Source: Pyrocephalus nanus (lineage: Eukaryota > Chordata > Aves > Passeriformes > Tyrannidae). Taken from it: a DNA stretch of 64,000 nucleotides. The DNA is taken from positions 25,092,977-25,156,976 of the forward strand of contig CM076259.1 of assembly GCA_038380795.1 (NCBI GenBank), given 5' to 3'. Below the pieces are notes generated by a model. The model worked only from the letters and a program-made list of their open reading frames with translations, did not search any database and was not told the DNA's origin. The position numbers were made by a program, and so were the translations under genes. Shown here one piece after another: positions 39,801 to 51,165 of the stretch (positions are counted from its first letter, which is position 1; each line of letters starts with the position of its first letter).

Positions 39801-42800
39801 AACCTAGAGGAGACTTGTGTCAAGGGAAAGTCAATGTATTCATTATTCTGTGTTTAATTTTGCAACATCTTTTTTCTGTCAGTTAAATTTGCAGAATTTT
39901 TCAGAACTTTCAGCTTCTGGTTGAAGTGACTTTTCTGAACTTTCAGCTTCTGGTTGAAAGGAATCAATTTAACATGGTGAGAGGTCTGGATTTGTTAAAA
40001 AGCCACAAACTTCCTTCTAAATATGCACGGCTAAGAGGAGAATATGTAAGAGAAGACTATAGATATTCAGTGTTTCTCTGTAACCCACACAACAAAAAGT
40101 CAGTCTTTAATAACTTGAATTAAAATTCATGTGGACAAACCACGTTATTTTAAGAATTTGTTTTAGTTGTGGCCCACTGTTTTTGCAGCTTTCAACAGTG
40201 CAGGGCTGGTGCAAAAACTGTGGAGGCTTCAGTAAGGCATAATGAGCAGGTTAGGGTTCAGAGTAATGACTCGGACAGCACTGCCCAATGGCATTGCCAA
40301 ATGTTTAACTCTGTAATCTCCATGGGGGCAGGGGGGAGATTTTCCTTTAAAAAACAGGCTCCAAGGAAGGTTGCAGCTTTGCTCTGTGAATGAATGACCT
40401 GGCACGTGCTTTCTCTCTGTTCTTCTCTTGTACTTCTTGTTTTCCTTTCTGCTTCTCTCAGGATCAGCCAGCTTTACTGGCCAAGTGGTCAGCTATGCTT
40501 CGGAGGAAGCGCCCATTCCACCCATCCATCCAGGTACAAAGCCTTCCTGCCACCTGGTGCCTGACAGTCCATATGCCTGCTTCCTCCTCACCGACCCTCT
40601 TCTCCAGACAACTTCACCCACCTAACTGATACTCCCATAACTATTTCATCCTCTCCACAAGAGACTTCCCTTTTTTTTTTTTTTTGTTCTCTCAAAGCAT
40701 AATTATCTTCTTTCTAACCTAAAGCTTCTGCCTCCCTAGAACATCCTGGCCAGGACTGAAAGAATGAGGTTGTATTAATTTGCCCAGCAAACTTCAGACA
40801 TGTTTTTAATGCAGCACAATTGGCTGTAATTTACACACTCCAGAATCTGAGGCTCTTGATCAAGCCTGTGACTTGCATGGTCTGCATATAGCACATAAGA
40901 CCATTGTGTGACAGAGCATAGGTGTGGGACTGGGATTTGTTTAGGCCAAGAGGACACCAGCTGCCCAGCTTTACAGTGCCATCACCAGCCTTGTGTCTTC
41001 TGTTGTTTCCTGGTAAGCCCCAGGTGGAAGACCCTTGTGACCTGCATTTGCAGGCACTCACATAACACCTGCAGCTCTTCCCTTTACAGTCTGTTGGGTG
41101 CCAGTGTGTATAACACAGCATCCTGGTACGGGAAGGAAGGGTGGTTTAACTGCAAATGTGGCTCAGGCAGTGAGATGAGCAGTAACTGCATGACAGCCAC
41201 TGTATTTTGTCCTTATGGAGCCTTGCACTCTGTTGCTGAGCTGCTCCCAGGATTACTCAACCCCATCAGACCTAATGTGTACAGGTCAGCTTGATCTGAA
41301 ATGTCATCCTTCCAGTATCCTCCTGCCTTTATGGTTTATATTTGACAAAAGAGCAGCTTTCTGGTGTTTCCTTTGCCACTTCTGTGCTTCTTGCTGGCCA
41401 TCTTTTGTACTTCAGATCTCTTGCCAGGGAGCAGAAAAGACCAGCTGCTCCCTATGGGGGAGGGAGGTAGGAGGTGAGCATAACAAGGCAGCTTCTGCCC
41501 TGTGGTGCTCGAGTGAGGCAGACCTAGGGAGGGCAGCTGGGTCAACCAAGAATCTGGGTCATCAGGTAAGTCTGCTGAAGTCAAGCCAGGAGCACTCACC
41601 GGGGTCAGGATCAGCTCCAACAATACTAACCAGAGTCCAATGCAGTCTACTGCATATAGTAGAACCTGAGCACATTTCTGTAAATGCCGCTGCCTCTGTA
41701 GGCTCAGGCACGTCACTTGCCTTATGTGTCTGTCTGTTTAAAGGACAGTCATACAGAGTGAAACACTTGTAAAATAATGGGCCATAGTCTTATTTTACTA
41801 ATGTCTGTAGTGGACTTTGACAGAGATCAGAAAGGTGCACTTATTGCCATAGTTATTATTAGTACTGAACTCTCAAGGAACAGTTCTGAGGAAATAAATT
41901 GCACTATTTTGTTTCCGTTTGCTGTATCTCAGGCATACTCTCTAATGCTTTCCTGCTCCTTGGAAGCTGCCAGTTATTATATCTCATGCAATTGCAGACT
42001 AGAAATAACACAAAAAGGGGGAAAATGTGGTGGCAAATCAGTCAGTGAGCTCTTGTGTTCTAAGGGCCATGGATGTCACATCAGACTCCTTCTAAAACAA
42101 TTTCCTTTTAATCTCTGTACCCACAAAGTAACCAACCCTCAGAGACAGGTCCTGGCTATGTTCAATTGATCCCATCATACCTTGGCTTTTCCTTTTCTCC
42201 AAAGTCCCCAGTTTTACCTATTACTTCCTTAACCCTCTTTTCCTTACTTCAGGCTCATGGATCTGCCCTTGTCATCTCTCTCAATCTCTCTGAACCCTCC
42301 CAGGTCTTAGCACCCAGCCAGTTCCTCATCACAGTCCCTCTGCGTGGCCTGACTGGGTACAGGGAATGCCAGGTACGGCACTGGCGTTATTACACCGTAA
42401 ATGGAGCTAAGCTCCTCTCCTCCGTGCGGGACCCTGAGGAATTGCATCAATGGCTAGAGGTGGAGCAGTTCTCAAAAAGCCTTCAGCAGTGGCACGAAGA
42501 GGATGTGAACATCGAAGGTGATCTGGTTCCAGCCAAAGTCCTTATCGTCTTCCGAGAGCTGGTGGAGAAGTCGATTATCTCCTGTAACCTCTCCAGTGAG
42601 TTTAGTGGGGACAGGTATAAGGGAAACCACCACACACACAAAGTATTTGTTTGGCTCACATGATCAGAAGCTGAGAAACAGCAAACCCCTCCAAAAAAAG
42701 GAAGCCTTTAGGTGATGCATGTAGACCTACATTGAAGACAGAATTAAGTAATTCTCAGGCTCTTCATACCCAAGTTCTTACTCCTTTCTTAGGAGTTTGA

Positions 42801-45800
42801 GTAGGTTCTCCAGAAACATCACCCTGACAGTTCAAGCAAGAGGCAGCCCAGATTTTTAGAACATTTAGGAATTTGTTTGGGAAAAAAAGTCTTTTTCTAC
42901 TACAGCACCTGCAATAAGTTTATAGTATCAAGGAAGGTAGTATAGGAAAATTTGATACAGGGAGGGTGCATAAGTCTAAGGAGAATGTGTTTGAAGATAC
43001 TTTCGAGCAGATAGTTTTCTGGGAAAATCTTAGCTGCCCATAGCTTTCCAGCATGGACTGTTGGGAACTAAGTAGGACTTTTACTTCAGACAAAGTGTGT
43101 TGGACAAGTGGTCTTTTCCCCAGTGTCCAGGCTACTCCAGTCCATTTCTGGAAGTGGATACAGGAAGTTCACTTTCAGTAGTGGAGCTGCAATCTCTGTG
43201 AGCAATCCAAAGTGCCTGTTTATTTCCTGTGACTGTTTATACTGGAAATGCTGTTCACTAACATAACGTGGTCGATGGTGCACAGAACATGCCTTCACAA
43301 CTGCAAAATCTGTATCAAGATGTTGCTGAACAGTGATCATTGGATGTAATTTTTACGTTCCTGGAGGCATGTTATAGAATTCAGCTACTGACAATTTGGC
43401 TTGGTCCAAGCTACATAGTCTACGTCTGTCTTTTCAAATTAAGATACTGGGACATGATTAAATCCAGACTGTGGTGCCTCTTCTGAAAACATGTTTCTAG
43501 TATGACTCCTTACTCATCAGCAGCCTAATATGGGTCCTCTGTATTTCAGAGCAATAGGAGCTATATCCAGTACCTGATTGCACTCTGAATTGTGAGGCAA
43601 ACATGATAAAGTCAAGCTCAGCTAGATAATGACATTTTTTCAAGAAATATTTGTTATCATAGAAATGGAAAGGTGGATGGGAATGAAATTTCGCCATCAA
43701 GGCTCATGGAAAAGACCAGCAGGAATGGGCTTGTCTCTGAAGCTTTACTTATGTGAAAGTTACTGTGTTGAAGTGAAAATCTGCCATTGTGTCTAGCAGC
43801 AGTATATCAAGTTGTTGTGACAGGAGTAGTCCTTCAAGGAACCCAAAGCATGATGTTTGGGCTGATGATTCTGATGCTTTTTTTGTAAGGCCCACTGGGA
43901 GGAACAAGCTAAGATGAACTTGGGAGAAGCAATTTCCATTTTTGTTTGTTTCTGTGAAGAATGAATTTCCTTCATCATACCGGACGGCTAAAGTTGCAGA
44001 AAAATTTCCCTGGTTTCATTGCTTTCCTGTTTTTTAATTCTTTGAGTATCAGCAAAGCCAGTTTTTGAGGTGCCTCGCTTTTCATTGGTGGAAAAATAGG
44101 TATACCAATTGCAATGCTTTTGGAAATGCCATGAACATATTTACACGCTGACACAGCGGTTGCTCTAGCAGTTTTCAGCTGCCAGGGATCCTTGCTGAGA
44201 GCTTGGGTGCAGCATAGTTCCTGGTTTTATGCCAGGCTTGCCTCAGCAGGAAAGTAACATACAAATTTTACTGAGGGTTATGAAGTTCTGGTTGGGATGG
44301 ACTCTACTATTTGCAACGTAATTCATCCTGTGCTTTCTGGAGGAGATGCTAAATTGGGGGTAGGCAGATATTTCCTCTGTGAGGGCAGAAAAGGTTGTCC
44401 TCCCAAATGTTCATCACTGTCCCTTCAAGTCTGCTGTGTGGGCTCCTTGTGGAATAGCTCCTTAGCCCATGCCAATCAAAATAAGGCACTAAAGCACTAC
44501 TATTTAAACTGCTTTTGTTAATCTGCTCAGTCTTCTGCTGCAGTTCTTTAGAGCATGGTAATTCAATTGGCTCAGATGGCAGAGCTGAAGGGACAGGGAT
44601 CCTGCCAGAGTGACTTGGAAAGCTGGGGACAGAAACTTCTTCCATGAACCAGCTGGAAACAATGTCAAAGGCCATTAGTTGCACCTTTCTTTCCTTTCTG
44701 CACTCCTAGAGCATGTTGTTCTTGGAGATGAGCCACTCTTCTTTCACACTGAAGAAACTTCCTTCCTCCAAATCACCTCAGAAGTAGCTCTTTTTGACAC
44801 TCCGCACTCCCAGTGATCTAGCAGTTAGCCTTTTTTGTATGACTGCTCTGCAAAACAGCCCATAAATTCTGTGCAAGCGCATCTCCAGAAACAAAACTTA
44901 CAGATACTCCACAAAACATTCTGAATGACTGGCAGTGGTAAGTGTGATATGGCAAGGATTTGATCTCAGGTTCTCTGAAGGAATAAGAACATCTTTAGAC
45001 ATGAGGTGTTCATCTGGTCCTCTCTAATCTGCAGTGATCTCCTTGTACTGTACTGTTAGAAATGTTAGGTTGCACCAGTCATCTAGCTGTATTTTTAAGA
45101 AGCTGATCCTGATTTACGAGGACCCACAAAGGAAAACAAAAGCATGGTAATTGAATTAATATTGAGAACTTAGTTGGTCTTTTATCTTTTTCCTATTCTT
45201 GTGCGCCAGGATAGATTTAGATAGATTCAAGTTTTTCTTAGATTCTGCTTATGGCATTGAAGAGGGAGTGATAAGATAGACCAATAGAACTGCAAGATCA
45301 TAGACAGCCTCTTGGTTGGCTTGTGGAAAAGGACCTTTTCATTTATATTATCTTCTTTTGTTGTTCCCTCACAGGTAAAGTGACGGTGCTGGAGAGCTTC
45401 AGCTCAGTGGTCCGGGTGGCCGTGGAGACATCAGAATCCCAGGTCGAGGTGGAGCTGGTCCCTGCTGTGGAGATTCCAACTTGCTGGCCTGAGAAGGCCC
45501 GGTGGCCTCGTTGCCTCAAGCGTTGGCCTTCTCAGGAAAAAGTGCGGTGTGTCAAGGTAAACAGTGTATAAAGAACTATTAACTCTGTGCTGGAATTTAC
45601 CTCTAAGGTGTCTGACAGTCATTTCCCAAAGGAAGAACTGCATGGTGATGGCTGGCACCAGTAGGGCTGGAAGATGTATTCTCTAGTGAAATGTTTCAAA
45701 CTATTCTGTCAGGTTTTATTTGGATTTTTATCTCCCTTACATTGGTAAATTCTATAGAAGAAAACCCGAGTTAACTATTTATTGCATGAGTCTCTTGCAC

Positions 45801-48800
45801 ACAGCTCTGCCAGTGCTGACATGCATCATTTTTGCTGTTCTACTCTCCCTCATGTAAGCCTTCAGCAACTGCAAGCCTTGGAGTTTTCCTTCCAGCCTAA
45901 TCCCACCTTTCCCTACATCAGTTATGGCTGGATTCTGGCACTCCGGCTTAGCCCCAGTTGCCATGTTCCTACAGATCCCATTCCGCCTTCCAGTCCTGCT
46001 CCCCTCTCATGCACAACCTGCCTTTCCACAGCAAAGTGCCTGCAGAGCTGCACCTCTGCTTTAGTGGCACTGCTGGTACTGTGCCTGATGGCTCTAGAGC
46101 AGGATGTCTTTGGAGTAACTGATACCAGCACACAGGGAAACAATACCAAATGCGTATTTGTTCGACTAAGAATTAGAGTGGGAGCACGCCTCACTTGTTG
46201 CCTCTGCTAACCCTGTTTAGAATACGCTTTGAGAGATGTCACACATCCTTTTTGTAACATCTCTGCATTGCTCAGAGAAGTTTGCCTCTGATCTGCTGTC
46301 ACACTTCCCCTTTTGTTCACAGTCACTGGGTTTCGACCTTTTGGCCCGCTCCAATTATCACTGGCAGCTGTGCTTCTCCCGTGCCGAGCACATCCTCATG
46401 GAAGGACTTGATGAAGATGGTGGTTGTCGCATGAAGTGCTTCAGGGTCATGAGGCAGATGAAGGAAGATGTCTGGTGTGCTGGAAATAAGCCTGTCATCA
46501 CGGCTTATCACCTTCAGGTAGGCATCACTGCAATACCAACATACAGTTGCAGTAGCTGTTGCAGTGCCTTCCATCCAGTAATGTCAAAATATTGTGGTGT
46601 AAATCAGTGTAGCACCTGTGTAACTTCTGAGGTAGCTGTCAAAACTGCAGTACCTTTTCATTGCTTTACAGTGGCAACAAGTTCAGGAAATATATGTTTT
46701 CCAAACTTCAGCAGGAAACTAAAGCCTGTAGGAACATTATGATTGCAGCAACATAAATAATGTTAGAGTTGAGGCCCCTGCTCTGTTTTGACTTCACATA
46801 GGTGTTGTACTGTTGTAATTGCATACTTACCTCCTGCTTCTTCACCGTCTCAGCCATCCATCAATCTGTGGATGTGCACCAACAAAACTGTCTTAAGTGA
46901 GCATTATTAATGAATTAGGTGCAAACTGCAGTTCTGGTGGTGTTTCACCTGGGGTAGGAAGGGAAGAAAGGAAGGGGTGGTAGCATCCTCCCCGCACCTA
47001 CTTCAGGGTTCAAAATGACTTCAAACAGGATCTGCGAAGAAGAAATGGAAGACTCTGCTACGACTGTGTCCCCACATCTGACAGCCACAGATACTAATGG
47101 GCCATGGGCAGTACCAGATTGTAGAGCAATCCTGTTTCTAGGACCCCCTCCTCCTGGAGTTGCCAGGGAGTGGCTGTGCTTTTCCCACCTTGAAGCCTCA
47201 AACCACCAGCTATTCCACAGTAGTTACTGATCTTTTGGTGTCCAAAACCAGATGCAATGCCAAGATTTCTCCTAAAGAAAAAGCTTGTGACCATCAAATG
47301 CTATTATACTCAGGGCACTACTCCAAGTCAAGATGGAGTCAAAAAAGAGATGACAAGGCTGTTATAGCTTAGCAGAATGCAAAACTTCTCAGTGCCTGCA
47401 AGAACAACCTGCTGGAAAAACTGTCATAGACAGGAGAAAGTAGAAAACCATTTAACCATCAGTAACATTTTTTCTCTGGCTGATGAAGCAGATGTGCAGG
47501 AAGTGCTGTTGCACAGACTCTTGATCAAAATAAAAAGCTATTTAGAAGCTCTTCAGCTCTTTACTGTAACTGTACTTCAGGCTTTTACTGCAAGAGAGGA
47601 TTGGTTTACTAGAGAAAACAAATATTTCCAAATTACTTACATGAAACAGAAAAAAAGAAAAGGGGAAAAAAAAGTAAAGTGAGATAAACAGTCATTGGAT
47701 AAACCAGTAGTTGAGCAGAGGCTTAGTGTTAGGTTTCTTCCCATTCTCAGGTTTCCCCCAACAGAGGTATCCAATAACTAGGATTAAACAAGACTCTGTA
47801 TGAGAAAGATGCTCTATGACAGGAAATTCTTCCCTCAGAAACTTAGAAAGGCTTAGAGGACCAAGTAAGAGCACTCATTATGCTTAACCTCCATAGGAAT
47901 GAAGTTCAAGATGTGGAAGTTCAAAAAGATCTAGGTACATTTTGAAAAACAACTCTGTGCTGCTGGTAGATAGCTGGCAGTGAGGGACTGTTGCATAAAC
48001 ACTGTGGATAAATCACCTATTTGGCACCTGACTGGAAAAGCAGCACTGTTTCCCTTGCTTCCAGAAACTTCATTGCAACTGCTGCCCATGGATCTTGCTG
48101 AAGTAGATTTAGTGTGACAAAAGGTAACTGCTCTGCAAGTCTTCAATGAGTAGCTCTCACGGAGTTACAGCTTGAATTCTTCACTGTGTCTTTCTTCCCT
48201 GGTGACATTAAAAAAAGGCTTTGTGGTTATTAAAGCTGTGAATAAAAAAAATAATCACATTTGAAAAGCTTTCTGGGAAGAAATTTGTCAGCAATACAAC
48301 TACAGATGAAATTCTACCTCCTTAGAAACAGAGGAGTTGAATGCTGTTCAACCACTTCTCACAGGGAGTCTCTTTTTGGGTAGCTGAATCTGCAAAATAA
48401 AGTTGGGATTCAGAGGACAGTTAAGGGACTTAGCAGAATTATTGAATCCAAGTCAGGTGACTTAGTACTTTAAAAAGAGATTTCGAGTTGACCAAGGCAG
48501 TCAAGTATGGATTTTTCAGGACAGTAGTGTAAGTACCTCAAGAAAATTCTTCTCAGTCATAGGAAAATCTGAAGAAATGCAACACGGGCAGTGTAAAAAT
48601 AATACTATAATAGCAATAATCACAGACATTTTGTTATTTTAACTATATATTTCTCAAATATAAAATTGCGTAAAATAAATTTGGGGGAATAGAACAGTAG
48701 ACATGCTGTAAGTATCACATGTCAGAAAAAAAAAAAGGCAGCACTTCACCAGAAAGCAAGCCTTGCACCTGCAAGAGCTGCTTGGAATGTCAGTCTGTTT

Positions 48801-49511
48801 AGGATGCAGATCTGTGTGCATCTTCAGCACAAATACAGCTGAAGCTAACAAATAATTATGTTAATCTCATTATGCTTTCCTCCCTCCTTGCACCTACTGG
48901 CTTCTACACTTGCATAATAGGCCATTTTCTACAGCCTAAAATGCCTGGCATTTCTACAGAGGCTCCTGCTGGAGGATGGTAAATAAGCTAATATTATTTT
49001 AGCAAGATCGTTTTCCTTGGTCTCCTGGCTCAGTCAGTGGGGCTCCTCTGGGGAGAGATCCTAACCAGGCACGTCAGAGTTGCTCTGCCTAGTCCCCAGA
49101 AGAGGCTTTAACTGTGATCCCTGCGTTGTGGAAATGTTAACACAGGGAGATAGCAGCACGAGTCTCTCTGATTTCCAAGGCTGTCAGCCATTTACCAGCA
49201 CTAAAACTGCCTTAGTAAGCTGTGTGAGCCCTCGACAGAACCTCTAACACATCTTCTCTCCCATCTGCTTCTTGCAGACAGTGCTATTCTGGACGTGTGA
49301 AAAATACCCACGCACCAAGGATTGGCGCTGCTTCCCTGAAGCCTTTCTGAGGCTGGTACAGAAGCTGCACAAGTGTGTAAGCCAGCACTTCCTCAAGCAT
49401 TACTTTCTGAAGAACACCAATCTGCTCAAATATGCCAACACCAGTGACCTGGACCTGGTGGCCAGCAAGCTTGCAGTCTTCTTGGAGAACCCAGTCTTCT
49501 GCCTGGACTGA
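33780..49511 (+). CDS. MAB21L3: MAB21L3, Mab-21-like protein 3 (complete coding region)
   Basis: Member of the Mab-21 family, which shares the nucleotidyltransferase fold of cGAS. Its molecular role is poorly defined; the frog homologue has been linked to BMP-dependent cell fate. The core exons (33780-33827, 38206-38346, 42304-42595, 45375-45556, 46323-46517, 49278-49511) join to 1092 nt, or 363 residues, matching the human length of about 362; a further 72-nt exon (40462-40533) may be alternative. The ATG has good context (gccATGa). Recognisable segments are [10 protein letters not shown] (about 47-56), [13 protein letters not shown] (64-76), [37 protein letters not shown] (184-195), [12 protein letters not shown] and the C-terminal [18 protein letters not shown]. 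Where cGAS has the acidic pair E-F-D, this protein has Q-F-L (69-71), so ordinary metal-dependent catalysis is unlikely. There are no stops or frameshifts, and the gene follows SLC22A15 on the same strand as in human. Confidence 0.96.
33828..38205. other. MAB21L3 intron 1
   Basis: 4,378-nt intron containing a reverse-oriented CR1 tail at about 36694-36915 (listed separately). I recognise nothing else coding or structural in it. Confidence 0.65.
36694..36915 (-). mobile_element. CR1 LINE 3' end, reverse orientation
   Basis: It starts with tcacaggctggtttgggttg, then gaagggaccttttaaagatc and atctaagtgccatctccctg, the reverse-strand CR1 tail. It continues through ggagcatccacagcttctct and gggcaacctgttccaatgcc to the cacagtaaagaattttttcc end. 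5'-truncated, about 220 nt, within MAB21L3 intron 1. Confidence 0.93.
38206..38346 (+). CDS. MAB21L3: MAB21L3 coding exon 2
   Basis: 141 nt (47 codons), acceptor tggaactgacag, donor aag|gtatga. It encodes [20 protein letters not shown] followed by the stretch ending [17 protein letters not shown]. This is the N-terminal helix of the Mab-21 fold. The phase is 0 on both sides. Confidence 0.94.
39904..39958. repeat. Tandem duplication, 33-bp period
   Basis: A 22-bp block beginning gaactttcagcttctggttg occurs at 39904-39925 and again, identical, at 39937-39958, with similar flanks. It looks like a recent local duplication inside an intron. Confidence 0.9.
40462..40533 (+). CDS. MAB21L3: Possible MAB21L3 cassette exon (24 codons)
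   Basis: 72 nt in frame, with acceptor tttctgcttctctcag and donor cag|gtacaa, phase 0 on both sides. It would insert [20 protein letters not shown] and four more residues between NENIK and VLAPSQF. As I recall them, neither human MAB21L3 nor MAB21L1 has an insertion there. It could be an optional avian exon or a chance splice-like frame. The gene is complete without it. Confidence 0.4.
42304..42595 (+). CDS. MAB21L3: MAB21L3 coding exon 4 (nucleotidyltransferase-like core)
   Basis: 292 nt, acceptor ctgaaccctcccag, donor tcca|gtgagt. It encodes [20 protein letters not shown], then [14 protein letters not shown] and [20 protein letters not shown] through to CNLS. An open frame runs upstream to 42166 and downstream past the donor, but the splice sites and family alignment fix the boundaries. 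It ends one base into a Ser codon. Confidence 0.95.
45375..45556 (+). CDS. MAB21L3: MAB21L3 coding exon 5
   Basis: 182 nt, acceptor ttgttccctcacag, donor aag|gtaaac. It encodes [20 protein letters not shown] and then [20 protein letters not shown] and [18 protein letters not shown]. The WPRCL...RWPS motif is typical of Mab-21 family proteins. Confidence 0.95.
46323..46517 (+). CDS. MAB21L3: MAB21L3 coding exon 6
   Basis: 195 nt (65 codons), acceptor ccttttgttcacag, donor cag|gtaggc, phase 0 on both sides. It encodes [40 protein letters not shown] and a segment ending [11 protein letters not shown]. The GGCRxKC motif is conserved across the Mab-21 family. Confidence 0.95.
49278..49511 (+). 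CDS. MAB21L3: MAB21L3 terminal coding exon 7
   Basis: 234 nt including TGA, acceptor ctgcttcttgcag. It encodes [20 protein letters not shown], then [20 protein letters not shown], and ends NPVFCLD. It matches the conserved C-terminal helical region of Mab-21 proteins (EKxPR...DW and the H-F-L-x-x-Y block). Confidence 0.95.
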   Translation, partial: TVLFWTCEKYPRTKDWRCFPEAFLRLVQKLHKCVSQHFLKHYFLKNTNLLKYANTSDLDLVASKLAVFLENPVFCLD

Positions 49512-50525
49512 GGCAGGCAAAGGTCTCCTCACCCCAACCCTGAGCCAATTCCCCACCTCCTCTCCCCACCTGCAGTTGTTCTTCGTGTCCTTGCAGTAGA
49601 TGTTGCAGCTGGCTTTGTAAGACACTTGGCACATGCAGCGTGAAAGAGAAGTGTCAAGCTGGCAGCAGTGGGCGGTGAAAACTGATGGAAGGTATCACTT
49701 GATGCCCAGCTGATCTAATTTGCTTTCAACTGTGACAGCCTGCCTGGAAGCTACAGCCAGTGAAACCCAACTTCGTGTCAGTCAGAACAGGCAACTGCCT
49801 TGTTCTCTGACTCTAGTCTTGTGGCACTTTAGCAGAAAAGCAGTGCAAGGCTCTGCTGCCTATCGCCTCTGTAACTTAGCATGTGTATTGTTGCTGCAAT
49901 CACCTTCCTCACAAGGACAGCGGGTTTAATTGCCTTCTTGCCTCACAGGCCAGCTCTGCAGAAGAGCAGAGGAACATTTATGAGGTATTCCAATGCTGGG
50001 AGCTTTCTCAGAGGTACCTTGAAGTCTCCATCTCCAATTCAGTGGGACCCTGCTCCAGTGAGAAGACAAACTTGCTGCTAGTGTTGAATAGCTCAACAAA
50101 AGCAAGAGGAGGAAGAGGGGGTTTTGCGTCCTCTTCATTTTTCTCTCCTGCACTTATATTTTTCTTCCAATTGCTTCAAACATGTTTTCTTCTTGTTTGC
50201 CTTTGCCAGTTGTGTTAGTGCCATACAACCAGGGGGCTTTGCCAGAGTAGATTTCACTCCCATCCCTGGCTCCATCCAGCAGGCTGGAAGAGGAACAGGT
50301 CTTTCCCTAGTTGTTGGCACCCACATGTTTTTTGGGTGCCGTACAGAAGGAGAATATTTTTCAAAGGCTGTTAGCTCCAACACCCCCCCTCCCCGCAATC
50401 AGTGCTTTTAATATTATGGATGTTTAGAAAGAAAATCAGTTTAAGTGTTTCAAAAGAACAGAGCTGTAGAATGAGTATAAAGGAAGCTGGTTTTAAGGTT
50501 ATTAAATCAGTGAAACTAAACTAGA
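49512..50525 (+). other. MAB21L3: MAB21L3 probable 3' untranslated region
   Basis: Non-coding sequence after the TGA, up to an ATTAAA hexamer at 50501-50506 that is followed within 30 nt by a long T-rich tract. No AATAAA was noticed between the stop and this point. The end is inferred. An 8-bp GC-rich stem-loop lies at 50316-50340. Confidence 0.4.
50501..50506 (+). promoter_or_regulatory. MAB21L3: Candidate polyadenylation signal ATTAAA
   Basis: This is the commonest variant hexamer, about 990 nt after the MAB21L3 stop, with T-rich sequence from 50532 as a possible downstream element. Only moderately convincing. Confidence 0.35.
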
Positions 50526-50531
50526 GTGGGC

Positions 50532-50582
50532 TTTTTTTTTTTTTGCTTTTTTTTTTTTTTGCTTTTTTTTTTCTTTTCTTTC
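50532..50582. repeat. Interrupted poly-T tract
   Basis: Three runs of T separated by GC, then a C-interrupted run. Low-complexity sequence; the open frames over it are compositional artefacts. Confidence 0.9.
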
Positions 50583-50784
50583 TTATTACACCTGTGCAGG
50601 AATGTATGTCAGTCTCTCCTTTGCCAAGGAGGGTGGCAGAGATGGGATTTGCTGCTCGAGGAGCATCCGTGGCGCAGCGTCTCCCCCTTGTGCCACACTG
50701 TGGTGTGACCACGCGTCTTCAGCGCCGCCTCTGCGCTCTGCCTTGGTCCCTGCTGCCGCCACTTCAGAGGGACGGGAACGTCCT

Positions 50785-51165
50785 GGAATGGGTCCAGAAT
50801 GTAACAAATCTTGGTGGAAGGGCTGGCAGGCATGTCCTGGGAGGAGCGGGCTGAGAACTTGGGGCTTGTCAAGTTTAGAGAGATGGAGGCTGAGGGGTGA
50901 CCTTGTGGTTCTCTACAGCTCGCTGGGGAGGGGAAGGGGAGAGGGAGGTGCTGATCGCTTCTCCCTGGAATCCAGCGGTAGGACCCATGGAAATGGCTCA
51001 AAGATTCCTAGAGAGGTGCTCGATGTCCCAAGCATGTTTGAGAGGCATTTGGACAACATGCTTTAACTTTTAGTCAGCCTAGAAGGGCAGATGGATTGGA
51101 TGATTATTGTAGGTCCCTTCCAACTGATATACTCGGTTCTATTCTAATCTATTCTATTCCGGCCT
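50785..51165 (+). mobile_element. CR1 LINE 3' end
   Basis: It carries, in + orientation, the CR1 order ttagagagatggaggctgag, gggtgaccttgtggttctct, ggacccatggaaatggctca and gattattgtaggtcccttcc, ending in a repeated ttctattctaatctattcta-like tract. The region just before the tail is compressed relative to usual copies, suggesting an internal deletion. About 380 nt. Confidence 0.88.

Larger units (their letters stand above)
38347..42303. other. MAB21L3 intron between exons 2 and 4
   Basis: 3,957 nt. It contains the candidate 72-nt cassette exon (40462-40533), a second weaker cassette-like frame (41428-41565), a short tandem duplication (39904-39958) and a T run near 40671-40685. No other gene-like content is seen. 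Confidence 0.6.
42596..49277. other. MAB21L3 introns 42596-45374, 45557-46322 and 46518-49277
   Basis: These three introns flank exons 5 and 6. I see no embedded gene, RNA gene or well-preserved transposon in them. Antisense frames overlapping exons 5 and 6 are shadows of the real coding strand. Confidence 0.6.

Noticed and set aside
41215..41772. 185-codon + strand open frame in a MAB21L3 intron
   Set aside because: No recognised family and a composition like the surrounding intron; as a whole it is best seen as chance. Only the 41428-41565 part, with splice-like ends, was kept as a weak finding.
49284..49634. 116-codon antisense frame over the last MAB21L3 exon
   Set aside because: It is the shadow of the strongly coding + strand exon.
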